From positions 642,913,306-642,977,305 of the forward strand of contig NC_057863.1 in assembly GCF_019393635.1 (NCBI RefSeq): 64,000 nucleotides of DNA, read 5' to 3'. Both the position numbers and the translations under genes were made by a program. Source of the stretch: Dromiciops gliroides. Its lineage: Eukaryota > Chordata > Mammalia > Microbiotheria > Microbiotheriidae. Below, piece after piece: positions 13,131 to 23,960 of the stretch (its first letter is position 1; the number at the start of each line of letters is the position of its first letter). The notes under the pieces were generated by a model. It had not been told where the DNA came from. It saw nothing but the letters and a program-made list of their open reading frames with translations, and did no database searches.

Positions 13131-14055
13131 TGTCAATCTCCAACATGGCCAGTGTTTGAAAACAGAAAAATGGAGAAATTTGTCTTTTAAGCCTCTTTTG
13201 AAACTGTATTACTTTTTATAATCCATTTCTTTTGGCTGATCACACCAACCGGAACAGAAAAGGCATAGGTGAAACACCTGTTGGCCATGGTTAGCACAAA
13301 GGACAAATAGCATAGGCAAAATAGACACTCATTTCCCTTTCTCTGAAAGATTTTCCTAATTGTATAAGGTCCCTTTTTATCTGAAATAAGGAACCCACTT
13401 TTTCTTACCTTAGTTTCATCACTTACAAAATGGAAATACACAGAACATATAACAAGACACAACATTAAATCAGGCCTGACCTTCTAAATCTTTCTCTAAG
13501 AGATCTTACCTGTTTCCTCAATTAAGTATAGAACTTAGGACCCTCTTGTGGCTTGGGCTCTTGCTGTCAGCCTAAGAGAATTCTTGTTTCACAATCATGT
13601 TAGTGCCTTTAGAAACTTATCCAAAAAACAATAATTTAGTAACAATACAAAATTGCTTTAGCCTAATTTGCCAACTGGTTTCACCCATTTAAAGTGTGCT
13701 TTCTATTTAGAACAAGTCCCTAATAGATAGAAGAGCTGGTTAAAGTTTCAGTCAAGGGAGGTGATCTGTCAGCCTGAGTTCTGCCTATACGGAAGTTCTT
13801 TTCCTAAAGCTAACACTGTAATATTCAGGGATTTGTTTTGGCAAATTTTCCAGTGCTTCTAATTCTTTAATTTCTGAGCTAAACCTCTAAGGTTAACTAG
13901 GGCTTAAAGGTGATTTATAAGTGAATATTTAGCAAAATTTATGCCTACTTTCCTTTAAAATTAAAAAAAAAATTAACTCTAATTGTCAATTACTGACTTA
14001 ATCCTAAGCAAATGTAAATGAAAATGACCTTTTCTTCTCTGTAAAACTAAACTGA

Positions 14056-14210
14056 GGGGCGGCTAGGTGGCGCAGTGGATAGAGCACCGGCCCTGGAGTC
14101 AGGAGTACCTGAGTTCAAATCCGGGCTCAGACACTTAACACTTACTAGCTGTGTGACCCTGGGCAAGTCACTTAACCCCAATTGCCTCACTAAAAAAAAA
14201 AAAAAAAAAA
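14056..14210 (+). mobile_element. SINE copy, left member of same-target pair
   Basis: Full-length forward copy with a 19-base A tail. The 9-mer 'ctaaactga' precedes it and also follows it, where the next SINE starts. Confidence 0.92.
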
Positions 14211-14219
14211 CTAAACTGA

Positions 14220-14376
14220 GGGGCAGCTAGGTGGAGCAGTGGATAAAGCACTGACCCTGGATTCAGGAGTACCTGAGTTCAAATCTGGCCTCAGACACTT
14301 GACACTTACTAGCTGTGTGACCCTGGGCAAGTCACTTAACCTTCATTGCCCCGCAAAACCCAAACAAACAAACAAA
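14220..14376 (+). mobile_element. SINE copy, right member of same-target pair
   Basis: A second forward copy, of a different subtype ('ggataaagcactgaccctgg', tail ending 'cattgccccgc' and then CAAA units). It lies between 'ctaaactga' at 14211 and 'ctaaactga' at 14377. Confidence 0.92.
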
Positions 14377-14742
14377 CTAAACTGAGCCCTCCTTCTCAGG
14401 TCAAAAGAGGGTAGAATTGCTCCCAGGATGGTCACATGCCTTGACAAGTTACTGTTGAGGCAGGAAATCTCTCCCCTAAGGCTATCAGATCTGGCCTGAA
14501 TTATTGCTCCCTCCAAGTGTTGTCAGAGCACTGGAATGGGCTATCACTCCCCCAAACCCTACCCATCCAGGGACTGGTCATAGGATCCTCTAGATGGGTT
14601 CCTTGCCCCACTTTGAGCCACCAAAATTTTCCTGGTAACCAATTGAGAGATTTCTCTATTGATGACTAAAATGGTTTAATTACTACTTGTTAAAAAAATA
14701 ATTAATGGCAAAATAACCTATTTTAACCCTTCCAGTAGGAAG

Positions 14743-15069
14743 TTGGCTGAAAATGAGGAACTATCAATTCCACTGCTGAATCTCCCTGGTCTTAACAAAA
14801 TGAAAGTAAAGAAAATGGTGGGGGGGAACCCCAGCAGCCTGTGTATAAATAGTTTAAATGATGGTCATAGAATTTTTATAAAAACAGAATTTGAGTACTC
14901 TGGAGCTTATAAATTTAGACAGATTAGTCACAAATTTAAACAGTCCCTCCTAGCCCAATTGGGGACCCTTCTTAAAGAAAATGAACATAGAGTAAATCAA
15001 GGCAGATTCACCAATCTTCAGCTTAGAGAGACTATTTACCTCAGGCTCAGAAAATTTGGGTACAGATAG
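14743..15069 (+). other. Unrecognised open frame in the AT-rich block
   Basis: An open frame of 108 codons opens at a TTG; the first ATG is at about 14800. Its translation is lysine- and leucine-rich, with no motif I know. It stands alone, with no CpG promoter and no splice signals in frame, inside old mobile-element sequence. It is more likely a chance frame or part of a degraded element than a host gene. Confidence 0.15.
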
Positions 15070-15274
15070 CTAGGGGAGTCCAACCTCCCGGGGCAGGTGA
15101 AAATTTGACCTGGTGTTTACTTCTTTTTTGGATCCCTTGCAAGGTTGAGGCCCATGAATTGTTGTAGCATCTGGGGTGCCAATAATGTGGGGGCATTAAA
15201 ATTGTCCAACCTACAATAAAAGAAACTCAGGCAGAGCTCTGAGCCAGTGGTATTTATCAAAGGTTCTCTAGTGT

Positions 15275-15292
15275 GTGTGTGTGTGTGGGGGG
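15275..15292. repeat. Short (GT)n tract
   Basis: About eight GT units followed by a short G run. Confidence 0.7.
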
Positions 15293-15431
15293 AATTGTCA
15301 CAGGTTGGGTGGAGCATGGGGCATCTCCACTGACCAAGTGGTCATAAGATGGTCACCTGCTGATGCTGGACAAGAGAGGATGGTCCATAGGTACAAAACT
15401 AAGTTGGGGGACTTTCCAAAGTTATCAAGGT

Positions 15432-15590
15432 CAGGGGTACCTAGGTGGCGCAGTGGATAAAGCACCTGCCCTGGATTCAGGAGGACCTGAGTTCAAATGT
15501 GGCCTCAGAGACTTGACACTTACTAGCTGTATGACCCTGAGCAAGTCACTTAACCCTCATTGCCCCACAAAAAACAAAAAAACAAAACCA
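15432..15590 (+). mobile_element. tRNA-derived SINE copy
   Basis: Full-length forward copy with an A-rich tail of 'aaaaacaaaaaaacaaaacc' type. It is flanked by 'aagttatcaagg' at about 15419 and 15591. Confidence 0.9.
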
Positions 15591-16405
15591 AAAGTTATCA
15601 AGGCATCCCACCCATGCTGGGTTTGGACGTAGAACATGAGCAAAACAGGATGGAGATAATCTCTGTCCTGTCAGCATTGTTGTGGTTGAGCAAGTGAGCC
15701 TCATAAACTTTGTAAATAAGTAGGCCCACTCTAAGAACCCATCTATCTAATTATCCCTACATGATTTATGTAAAATATCAAACTGATTACTACTGATTGG
15801 AATTGAGATGGGGGCCAAATGAATTACTCCTCCTACTAGGTCATTGAGCATATATGAAAAACCTAGTGTGAAAAAAAAAATATATATATATATAAAATTT
15901 TAAAAAGAAATACCTAGTATGTATAAGGCCCTGAGATAACAAAGAAAAAAAAATAAAACAGGTGTCTGCTTTTTGAGAAGCTTACCCACTTCAGTGTGAT
16001 AAGTAGGTGCAAGAATCAACACACCATTTTTTGGTTGGGGTGGGGATGGAGGTTAGAGGCTAGAGGCTGAGTAGTAAGTAACAACTGGGAGGCACCGCCC
16101 ACACTTCCAGGAACCAGGGGCATTTTTTGGATACACGTCTTTTCCAAAATAGGAAGGAAAACTTCTGAGAACAATGAATGTGATGATGAGTACATAACAT
16201 AAATACCTTTTCTCCTAACTAATCACCCTCTTGCCTTTAAAAATGGTGTTTTGTGGGTTCTGTTGAACCAAACAAACAAACTTCTTCCCATTTCAGCTAA
16301 GGAAGCTATTATCAAAATATTGGACCCAGAACTTAGACCCAGACCTTTAAACCACTCAGTAACAGAGCCCTCAAAATAGTGAAGCATCTTCTACAACTGT
16401 TTTCT

Positions 16406-16748
16406 TGTTTTTTGGTTTTGGGGTTATGTTGTTGTTGTTGTTGTTTTGTGAGGCAATTGGGGTTAAGTGACTTGCCCAGGGTCACACAGCTAGTAAGTGT
16501 CAAGGGTCTGTGGCCGGGGGGCAGCTAGGTGGCGTAGTGGATAGAGCACCGGCCCTGGATTCAGGAGTACCTGAGCTCAAATCCGGCCTCAGACACTTAA
16601 CACTTACTAGCTGTGTGACCCTGGGCAAGTCACTTAACCCCAATTGCCTCACTTAAAAAAAAACAAAGGGGTCTGAGGCCAGATTTGAACTCAGGTCCTC
16701 CTGAATCCGGGGCCGGTGCTCTATCCACTGTGCCACCTAGCTGCCCCT
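16406..16748 (-). mobile_element. SINE copy split by a nested SINE
   Basis: A reverse copy whose tail side (16441-16515) and head side (16669-16748) are separated by a forward SINE. It is flanked by 'acaactgttttc' (16392) and 'acaagtgttttc' (16751). Confidence 0.88.
16516..16668 (+). mobile_element. SINE nested inside another SINE
   Basis: Forward copy lying inside the reverse copy above. The host SINE text is duplicated at its edges as 'gggtctgtggcc' (16504-16515) and 'gggtctgaggcc' (16669-16680), a 12-base target duplication with one difference. Confidence 0.92.
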
Positions 16749-16762
16749 CCACAAGTGTTTTC

Positions 16763-16938
16763 TTTTCTTTCCTTTCTTTCTTTCTTTCTTTTTTTTTTTT
16801 TTGGTGAAGCAATTGGGGTTAAGTGACTTGCCCAGGGTCACACAGCTAGTAAATGTCAAGTGTCTGAGGCCGGATTTGAACTCAGGTCCTCCTGAATCCA
16901 GGGCCGGTGCTCTATCCACTGTGTCACCTAGCTGCCCA
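16763..16938 (-). mobile_element. SINE copy, second at one target
   Basis: Reverse copy with a tail containing CTTT units. The target text 'acaactgttttc' recurs at 16941, so this copy and the split copy to its left share one duplicated site. Confidence 0.9.
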
Positions 16939-17011
16939 TCCACAACTGTTTTCAAGGTGATCAGAAAGGTTTGGGATTATTTGTTACGTTTCATTTAAAA
17001 AAAACCCGAGA

Positions 17012-17172
17012 GGTGCAGCTAGGTGGTGCAGTGGATAGAGCACTGGCCCTGGAGTCAGGAGGACCTGAGTTCAAATCCAGCCTCAGACACTTAATACTTC
17101 CTAGCTGTGTGACGCTGGGCAAGTAATTTAACCCCAATTGCCTTACTTAAAAAAACAAACAACAACAAAAAA
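17012..17172 (+). mobile_element. tRNA-derived SINE copy
   Basis: Full-length forward copy with an A/AAC tail. Short flanks resemble 'acgaga'. Confidence 0.85.
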
Positions 17173-17819
17173 CCAACGAGAAAAGTACTTGGCAAATATT
17201 GTTTATTTAATCTTTATCATGCATTTAAAACTTTTTGAGCATATATTTCATAATGTACCTGCTATATTATCGTAGATTCACAGAACTTCAGAGTTGGAAG
17301 GGATGTCAGTGGCCATCTGTTCCAACCCATACATGAAAGGTGACCCTAGCCTAAGAGAAGCTATATAATTTATAAATAAATAAATATTACCTATACTGGG
17401 GATGTGTGTTCAGAAGTCTTTTACCAGTTAAGATGCACAGTCGAAAGACACTTAAAACATAGCTCACATGCTTTCTCCTAACGTTTGACACACGGCAATG
17501 ATTAATGCTCTGCTGATGGCATGACCATGCAGAGAGAGACCCCTCCCTCTCCATGCCCATGGGCTCTTCTTCTGAGCCTCTCCTTTGGGCCTCGCATTTG
17601 TTCATTCATTCATTCAGCAAACATTTATGAAGCCCTTCCCACAAGTCAGGCTCTGAACAAACACATAAGGTACCTGAGAGCTCTTGTGCATTCCTGAGTG
17701 TGATTCATGATTCTAAGAATCCATTTCCTCCCAGAAGCTCTGAGAGATAGCCTAGGGCAGGGATGGATGATCCCTGTTTATCAGTGTGGGGAAACTGAGG
17801 CTCAGGGAAAGGGCCTTGG

Positions 17820-17945
17820 GGGTGCTAGGTATAACAGAAAGGGCACTGGCTCTAGAACGATAGGGCCTGGATTTGAGTGACACCTCTAGCACATACTACC
17901 TGTGGAACCCTAGCCTCAGTTTCTTCATCTGTAAAATGAGGGGGT
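17820..17945 (+). repeat. MIR/CORE-SINE relic
   Basis: 'gggcactggctctagaacg', then 'ggatttgagtga', then 'cctcagtttcttcatctgta' and 'aaatgag', the standard MIR order. Confidence 0.6.
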
Positions 17946-18439
17946 TGGGTTTGAGGAGCCTCAGAGGGCATCTGGTGCACAGGCCTTGCCGGATGGGTGA
18001 AGACATGGAGGGGTGGTCGCCCTCGGGGGCTGGGGGCTCAGGGCCAGGAGGCCTCCTGGAGGAGAAGGCCCAGATCTCACTCAATTGCCTCTTGTACAGA
18101 TTGGGAAACAGGCCGGAGGGAAGGACCCAAGGTGACCCCCTAGCCAGGGGCTCTTCCATCATTGGCTGTGCTGAGCCTTCACCAGCAGCTCAACAGAACC
18201 ACCAATAGCCACCTGGTAGGTGTGGGAAGGAGGGGCTCTGGGACCAGAAGTGCCGTGCCAGGGCTCCTGTGGAGATGGACATTGCGGGGAGAGGGCCCGA
18301 GAGCTTTGCTGGCCACTGAAGCCTCCCTCTGGCCACAGCCAGAACCAGGCCTGCCTGCCGTCTAGGCTCAGCTTGGGGGAAGGAAGAGTGGGGAGAGGCA
18401 GACAGAATGCCAGCTTCCCCACTTTCCTAGGCCCTGCCC

Positions 18440-18900
18440 TCAGGGGGCTCACGCTCTCTAGAGGAGGGAAGAGGACGGGGACAGAACGGTGGACCCTTAC
18501 ACCCGTGACACCTCTGAGAGCAGGGGTTCACAGTTGGGAAGTCCCGGGTTCAAGTCTCTCCTAGGATGAGTTCTGGCTCAGCACTCTGGGCTCATCATCT
18601 CTCCCTGCCACCTGGGAAGTATCAGAGAAGTGGCTGCTCTGACTTAGATGTCTTCCTTCCCCCACCAAAAATTGGAGAGCACAAAATGTTGTGAGGATCT
18701 GGAAGAGGAAGATGATGCTTCTGATGGGGGAAGGGAGAGAGTCAAGGAGGGCCCCCTGGAAGAGGAGGCGTTTGAGCTGAACCTTCAAGAATGGGATTGG
18801 TGGGGAGGGCATTCCCAGCAGCCACAATGGTGTGTCATGGAGGTAGGAAAATGGAGGCTGGAATGGAGGGGAGCCTGCAGCAATGAGGCTCAAATCAGAT
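18440..18900 (+). repeat. Ancient dispersed repeat, family not named
   Basis: The text 'ctggaagaggaggcgtttga', then 'gctgaaccttcaagaatggg' and 'gggcattcccagcagc' belongs to a mammal-wide repeat I recognise by its wording but cannot name safely. Parts of the same kind occur near 31.6 kb and 62.4-64.0 kb. Confidence 0.4.
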
Positions 18901-19262
18901 GAGCGCAAAGAATGCTTGGGTATGGCTAGAGACTGGGGGTCCCCGAGTTTGAGGTTCATCCTGTGGACAGGGGAGGGCTGTGTCCAGGTCCTTTAGAGTC
19001 TCAGGACAAGCCAAGGCCCCGAGGCCCCATCCTTCAGGGATCCTGAAATCCAAGACCATGCAGCAGAAATGGTGGCAGGGTTTTGGGGAAGGGTGGGCAA
19101 CGAAGGCCCGTAGCCTGACGTGGGCTCCACGTGGGCGCTTCATCCCTCTCTGTATGCTCAGCAGTGGGGAGGAGGCCCTGTGTCCAGCAGGCAGGACCCC
19201 AGAGGCAAGTGGACTCCGGCCCCTTCATGGAGTCCAGGACCACACTTTGGGCTTTGGGGTTC

Positions 19263-22200
19263 CTAGAGGTAGGTCCTGCGGCCTTGCCTGGGTCTTACCA
19301 GCCAAATGTCATCCACGATCTTCCCATTCTGAAAGAGAGAAAGAAGTCCTGATCGCCTTCTCCCCATGCCCAGCCCCAGCTGCGGGTCCCAAGCTTTCCT
19401 TTAATCCTTCTAGGCCGAGACAGGGCCCCCAGAGGCTGCTGGCCCTCAGCCTCCCCAGCCCCGCCCGCCCCGCCCCAGCGCCCTGCCCAGCCGCCGACCT
19501 GATCATCAGACACCTGCTGGACATGGAGGTGGGTACCGTTGAGAATGTGGAGGCGGGTGAAGCCGTATTCTTTCACCCTAATGGCACTCCAAGGCCTCGG
19601 GAAAGGGGTAAAAGGGGTCAGCAGTTCCTCACAGCCCTGTCCAAGGAAGAGAAGGAAGTTCAGTGCTTGGGGCAGCCTGCTCCTCCCTAGGCACCATGGA
19701 CAGCAGCTGCCCTTCCCAACCCCCTGCCCTCCCAAGCCCTAGTTCCAGGCTCTGCTCACAGCAGATCCGGTGATGATGTGGACGGGTCCGCGCGGGTTGG
19801 TGTAGGGACTTTCTCGGCTTCCATTATAGACCTGGGAGAAAGGTCCGAAAGGGGAGAAGTGTCAGGTGAAGAGACAGACAGGGCCCCACCAAGAGCAAAG
19901 CTATGTTGAATCCAGGTGGCCACACAAACCCCCAGCAATGGGCTTGGCCAGTGGTGTGCTAGCAAATGTTTAACAATCAGCTCTCCGCGGGGCAGCTAGG
20001 TGGCACAGTGGATAGAGCACCAGCCCTGGAGTCAGGAGGACCTGAGTTCAAATCCGGCCTCAGACCCTTGACACTTACTAGCTGTGTGACCCTGGGCAAG
20101 TCACTTAACCCCCATTGCCCCGCAAAGAAACAAAAACAAACAGCCCTCCAAAAAACATTTTAAAGTTTGATCCGTGTTATTATTAACATTTTCTCCATCA
20201 TGCTCTTAAATCTAGACAATCAGCAAAACGATAGATCAAAGCTGAATTTATAGTGATTGCCAATTGTATAAATACACTAGAACTTTAACCATTGACTTTC
20301 ACCAGCACACCCCTAGGCTCACCCCACCTTGCTCCTCAGGAGAGCAAGCCTGGAGGGGCTGGGGTGGGGCGCAGCTCCAAACCTTGCATGGAAGGGCTTT
20401 GGAGCAGAGACATCCCCTAATTGTTTGCCTGCTGAGTGTAGCAGGAAGCTCAGGGCAAGGCTCAGGAAATGACTGCCCAGTTGTAAGATGTGCTCCTCAG
20501 GGACAGCTGTCCTGGGGCTAATGACTGGAGGAAGGCCACAAGAGAAAGACTGGCCCAGAGCACCCCCTCACCTGGTAGTCATAGATGGGCCAGAGGCGCT
20601 CGTAGGAGTGTTCGTGGGCCCACAACTGCAGGTCAACCCCTGTGAGGGGAATAAGAGTCAACAGGCTTGTCTCCAAGCTCACAGACAGCTAGGAAGTGGC
20701 CAGGTGGCAGCTGCGGTGTCACCTCCCACAGGAAGGGGGGGTCCCCCCAGCTAGTGTGCTTCCCCACACCAAAGTCCCCCCACCGACTGCACTGCCTAGC
20801 ACACAGTAGGTGTTTAATAATTGCGCGGTGACTGAAGAAGGGGAGCGTGATGAGGGGATGGCTACCGTATTTGTAGAAGAGATCCTCCAAGCCATAGCGA
20901 CCACCGGAAAGGCCTCTTCTGACCTGGGGGTACAGAGGAAAGGGGCGGCTTAGAGCAGAGCCCCAGTAGGTCCCCCAGCCCGTCCCTCCAGCCCCAGTGA
21001 GTATAGCCTGCGGCCCTACTATGCTCTCATGGCGTGTGCAGTCATCCAGGTCAGCGTTGGAGCAGTACATGGGACGATGCCCCATTGTGATAATCCATGG
21101 TCTCGAGGCCCGGTTGTTGTTGGCTTTCTGGTTGGGAGAAAGGAAGGGTGGCCATGAGGTTGGGGGTGGTGGGAGCCTTCCCAAGATGCAGCCCAGCAGG
21201 GATTCTACCAACCAAGGACTCGGCTCTGAAGGGCCCAGTACGGGCTGACCACCAGGGATCCAAGTCCACAAACAAGCCCCTGCCCTCAAGGGGCTTACGG
21301 TCTCCTGAGAATGTTGCAAGGAGGGGGTCAGTGGAGAAAAGGATGGTGAGAGCCCCTTGGCCCAAAGAACACCAGGAATGGGTGCGTCGCTGGGTTCCGA
21401 AGCCCTTGGCACCCCTTCCCAGCTCACCTGCAGGTCCCTCTCTAGCCAGCGGAACTGTTTCTGAATCAGGTGCCGTCCATAGTGGACGAAGAAATAGACT
21501 TCAGTGGAGAAGGAGATGATGTGGGCAGGCCCCAGGTCCCAGCTGCAGGGAGAGGGGAGAGGGAAGGGGGGAGGCGGAAGGCATCAGAGATCAGGCCTAG
21601 CCCCATCCCTCACCCCTCACGAGGAGCTGGGCTCACCTGTACCAGAGTCCCTCTGTGTCCCCCGGCATGCTGAAACGGGCTCTGTAGTTGGAGAAGTTGC
21701 TAGGTCGGGAGAGAGGGAAGGGGGCCCGAGTCAGCTGGACCCTGAGAGCCACAGTGACCCCCCATCTCACCTCCAGCTCCTCAGCCCGCCTGAGATAGAG
21801 CCTGGCCCGCTGAGCTGGGGAGTGATGTAGGTTAGCCCCACACCTGTGGTGGCCGTGGTAGGATGAGGCAGGGCCCCCATTCATTCACACACACCACCCC
21901 CCCCACCCCCCCCCCGACCAGGGCCCACCCCCCCTCCTCACTAGCGCTCCTCATGGTTCCCAGGGCACGTCATGTAGGGGACAGAGGCAGCCACCGGCTC
22001 AATCAGCCTCATAAATGTGTCCCCCACCCTTGCGTTGTCCTGGTCCATGTTATAGGCGAAGTCTCCTGGTGGGGTGGAGAAAGAGAGGGGGGAAGCAGTC
22101 AGGTCCCAACCCTGCCTGCCCCACTGTCAGTCCCCTTCTCATCCCTCAGCACCCCAGCCCCATGCAGTCTCACCCCTCAGCACCCAAGCACTGTCCAGTC

Positions 22201-23187
22201 TCACCCCTCAGTGCCCCAGCCCTGTCCAGCTTCACCCACACCTCACCCACGTGCAGCACCACATCGTACATCCCCTGCTGGGTCTCCCTTCGGAGTCGGG
22301 GCAGAGACTGTGGGTTGTCAGCCCCCATGTCCCCAAAGACAGCCAGGCGGGGGCTCCAGTTGGGCCCGGACTGGAGAGCCCGAAAGCGAAACCTCCGGCT
22401 CCAGCCTTGGGCACTGCCACAGCGGTACACTAAGGGTCAGAGGAAGGAAAGAGAGAGGGGATTGGGGCCTGGAGGCCTGACCCCTGTCACCCTACCCTCC
22501 TCCCCAGCTTGGCCAAGGGTGGGGACCTAGCACCCCCAGGTCATTACACAATTCTAATTACAGCTGAATTGAATCAGGTGGGAGAGGGGAAGGTGGGTGG
22601 GTCAGTTTGTCCCCATTTTCTCAGAGGGTTGGGTCTTCTCTCCCGTCTCCTCATCCTTAGATATCCCCTGCAGGAAACCTCTTTTGAGCTCCTTTAAGGG
22701 TCTCTACTCCCCCTGCCCCATCCCCAGTCCCTGAACCCCCTCACCATAGTGAACACCAGGCAGCAATCCCCGAAGGGTAACTCGGTGCATGTACAGCTTC
22801 CGCCTCAGGATGCCACCATCCACGAAGGGACTTGAGGTACCGTGGGCCCGCAGGGGCAGAACCCCCCCTATCTGCAGCCCAAACTGGACCTCAGAGGCAG
22901 CTGGTACCCAAGTGGTCCAGGTCACCGTCATGCAGCCAGGTTCACCTGTAGGGAGAGACAGGAATGAGGGGAATCCCCTGGGCCCAGGACATGGGGCTTC
23001 TGGCCCCCAGTCAGGCAGTCTCCGGCCAGACAGGAGTCTGAGTGTTTGGGGGGGTCCCTGGGCACTCACCTGGGTAGGACAAATGTATTTGTTCCGGGGC
23101 AGCCTTCTGAGACCCCTGAGCCCCTGCATTCCCCAAGAGGAAGAAAAAGAGGAGGCAGTAACAGCTGGGGCTGGGCCAGCCAACCAT
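19263..23187 (-). CDS. ACP7: ACP7, purple-acid-phosphatase-like protein
   Basis: Acid phosphatase type 7, a predicted secreted metallophosphoesterase. The twelve coding exons, in order of translation, are 23070-23187, 22745-22945, 22247-22429, 21942-22065, 21637-21699, 21428-21542, 21020-21127, 20866-20923, 20572-20639, 19760-19831, 19499-19636 and 19263-19328. They sum to 438 codons with the stop; human has 438 residues. All phases agree. The start ATG opens a hydrophobic signal peptide with a YCLLFFFLL core. Purple-phosphatase metal motifs follow in order: GDMGADN, GDFAYN, GNHEERY, GHRPMYCSN and AHEHSYER. The sequence then runs close to human ACP7 to a terminal RRTYL. Odd points are the weak donors after exon 7 (gtaggg) and exon 11 (gtcggc). 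A non-coding first exon probably ends at 23883 (donor gtaagt) and joins an acceptor at 23239. The native substrate is not known. Confidence 0.95.
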
Positions 23188-23522
23188 ACCGCAGGGAGCC
23201 AGGGGCTGGTGCTACGTGGGATTTGAAAAGGTCTTTGATCTAGGCACAGGAGAGACAGAAGGACAGGATCAGTGCTGCTCCATCCCCCACCCCCCAATGG
23301 CCACCCTTTGTCCTTGAATTTGGATCCTTATTAGGACCCTCTAGCCTCCCCCACTATTCTTCAGTTTTTCCCTAGGCTGTCTCTTCCTCTTTCCCATTCT
23401 CTGCTACCTTCCCACCCTTCAAGGTCCCTCTTCCTACATCCTTCCCCAAGCTCCTCTGCCCTAGCTCAAGCTCACTTTCTTTCCCTGAGCCCTCCCGCTC
23501 CCACCCCCAGCCTTCCCTTCCC

Positions 23523-23687
23523 TAGCTCCCTCCCCCATCTCAGCCTCCCCTTCCCCAGCTCCCTCCCCCATCTCAGCCTCCCCTTCCCCAGCTCCCTTCC
23601 CCATCTCAGCCTCCCCTTCCCCAGCTCCCTTCCCCATCTCAGCCTCCCCTTCCCCAGCTCCCTCCCCTATCTCAGCCTCCCCTTCCC
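23523..23687. repeat. 33-bp minisatellite
   Basis: Five copies of a 33-base unit, 'agctccctcccccatctcag' followed by 'cctccccttccc', with a constant period. It lies in the inferred 5' non-coding intron of ACP7. Confidence 0.9.
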
Positions 23688-23882
23688 AACACCCTTCCTT
23701 CCTTCAGTGCTCCCGGACACTCCCCACTCCAGCTTCCTTCCCTGAACCTTCCTGGACCCCTTCCCTTCCTGGTGGAGGAAGGTGGAGTTGATGTTTGGAC
23801 TGAAGGAGGAGGAGGCAGGCAGGAAAGCCCGGAGGTTCTGGGGGCTGGCAGGTGACTGCCCTTGCTGTCCCCCCTCACTTAC

Positions 23883-23960
23883 CGCACCGGCAGAAGTTAC
23901 TGTCCTGGCCCGCCTGCCCCAGGCCTCTTTATGGCCAGGTGTTCTGCTGGCCTCGGGGTG
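23883..23960 (-). promoter_or_regulatory. ACP7: Probable ACP7 first exon and promoter edge
   Basis: On the minus strand 'ggtgcg' is followed by gtaagtgag at 23882, a strong donor with no coding frame into it. Upstream sequence is moderately CpG-containing and has no TATA box. The position fits a 5'-UTR exon for ACP7. Transcript evidence is lacking. Confidence 0.35.

Larger units (their letters stand above)
6160..19250. other. Gene-free repeat-rich interval
   Basis: I find no host exon between the inferred PAK4 promoter and the last exon of ACP7. The part from about 7.1 to 16.4 kb is distinctly AT-rich compared with its GC-rich neighbours and is filled with SINEs and an old retroviral relic. 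Beyond that, 17.2-19.2 kb holds MIR, L2-like and other ancient repeat text in GC-richer sequence. Confidence 0.6.

Noticed and set aside
14743-15069. 108-codon frame as a new host gene
   Set aside because: No recognised motif, no promoter, no splice structure, and it lies in mobile-element debris; kept only as a low-confidence entry.
15063-15260. Possible LTR with AATAAAA and a following GT-rich stretch
   Set aside because: I could not find a partner copy in the window, so no LTR was called.
16801-16941. tRNA gene suggested by A/B-box-like text in the SINEs
   Set aside because: The boxes are the internal promoter of the tRNA-derived SINE; no cloverleaf or intact tRNA is present.
23523-23687. 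Regular repeats that could be mistaken for a CRISPR-like array
   Set aside because: The units are contiguous with no unique spacers, and this is a mammalian intron.
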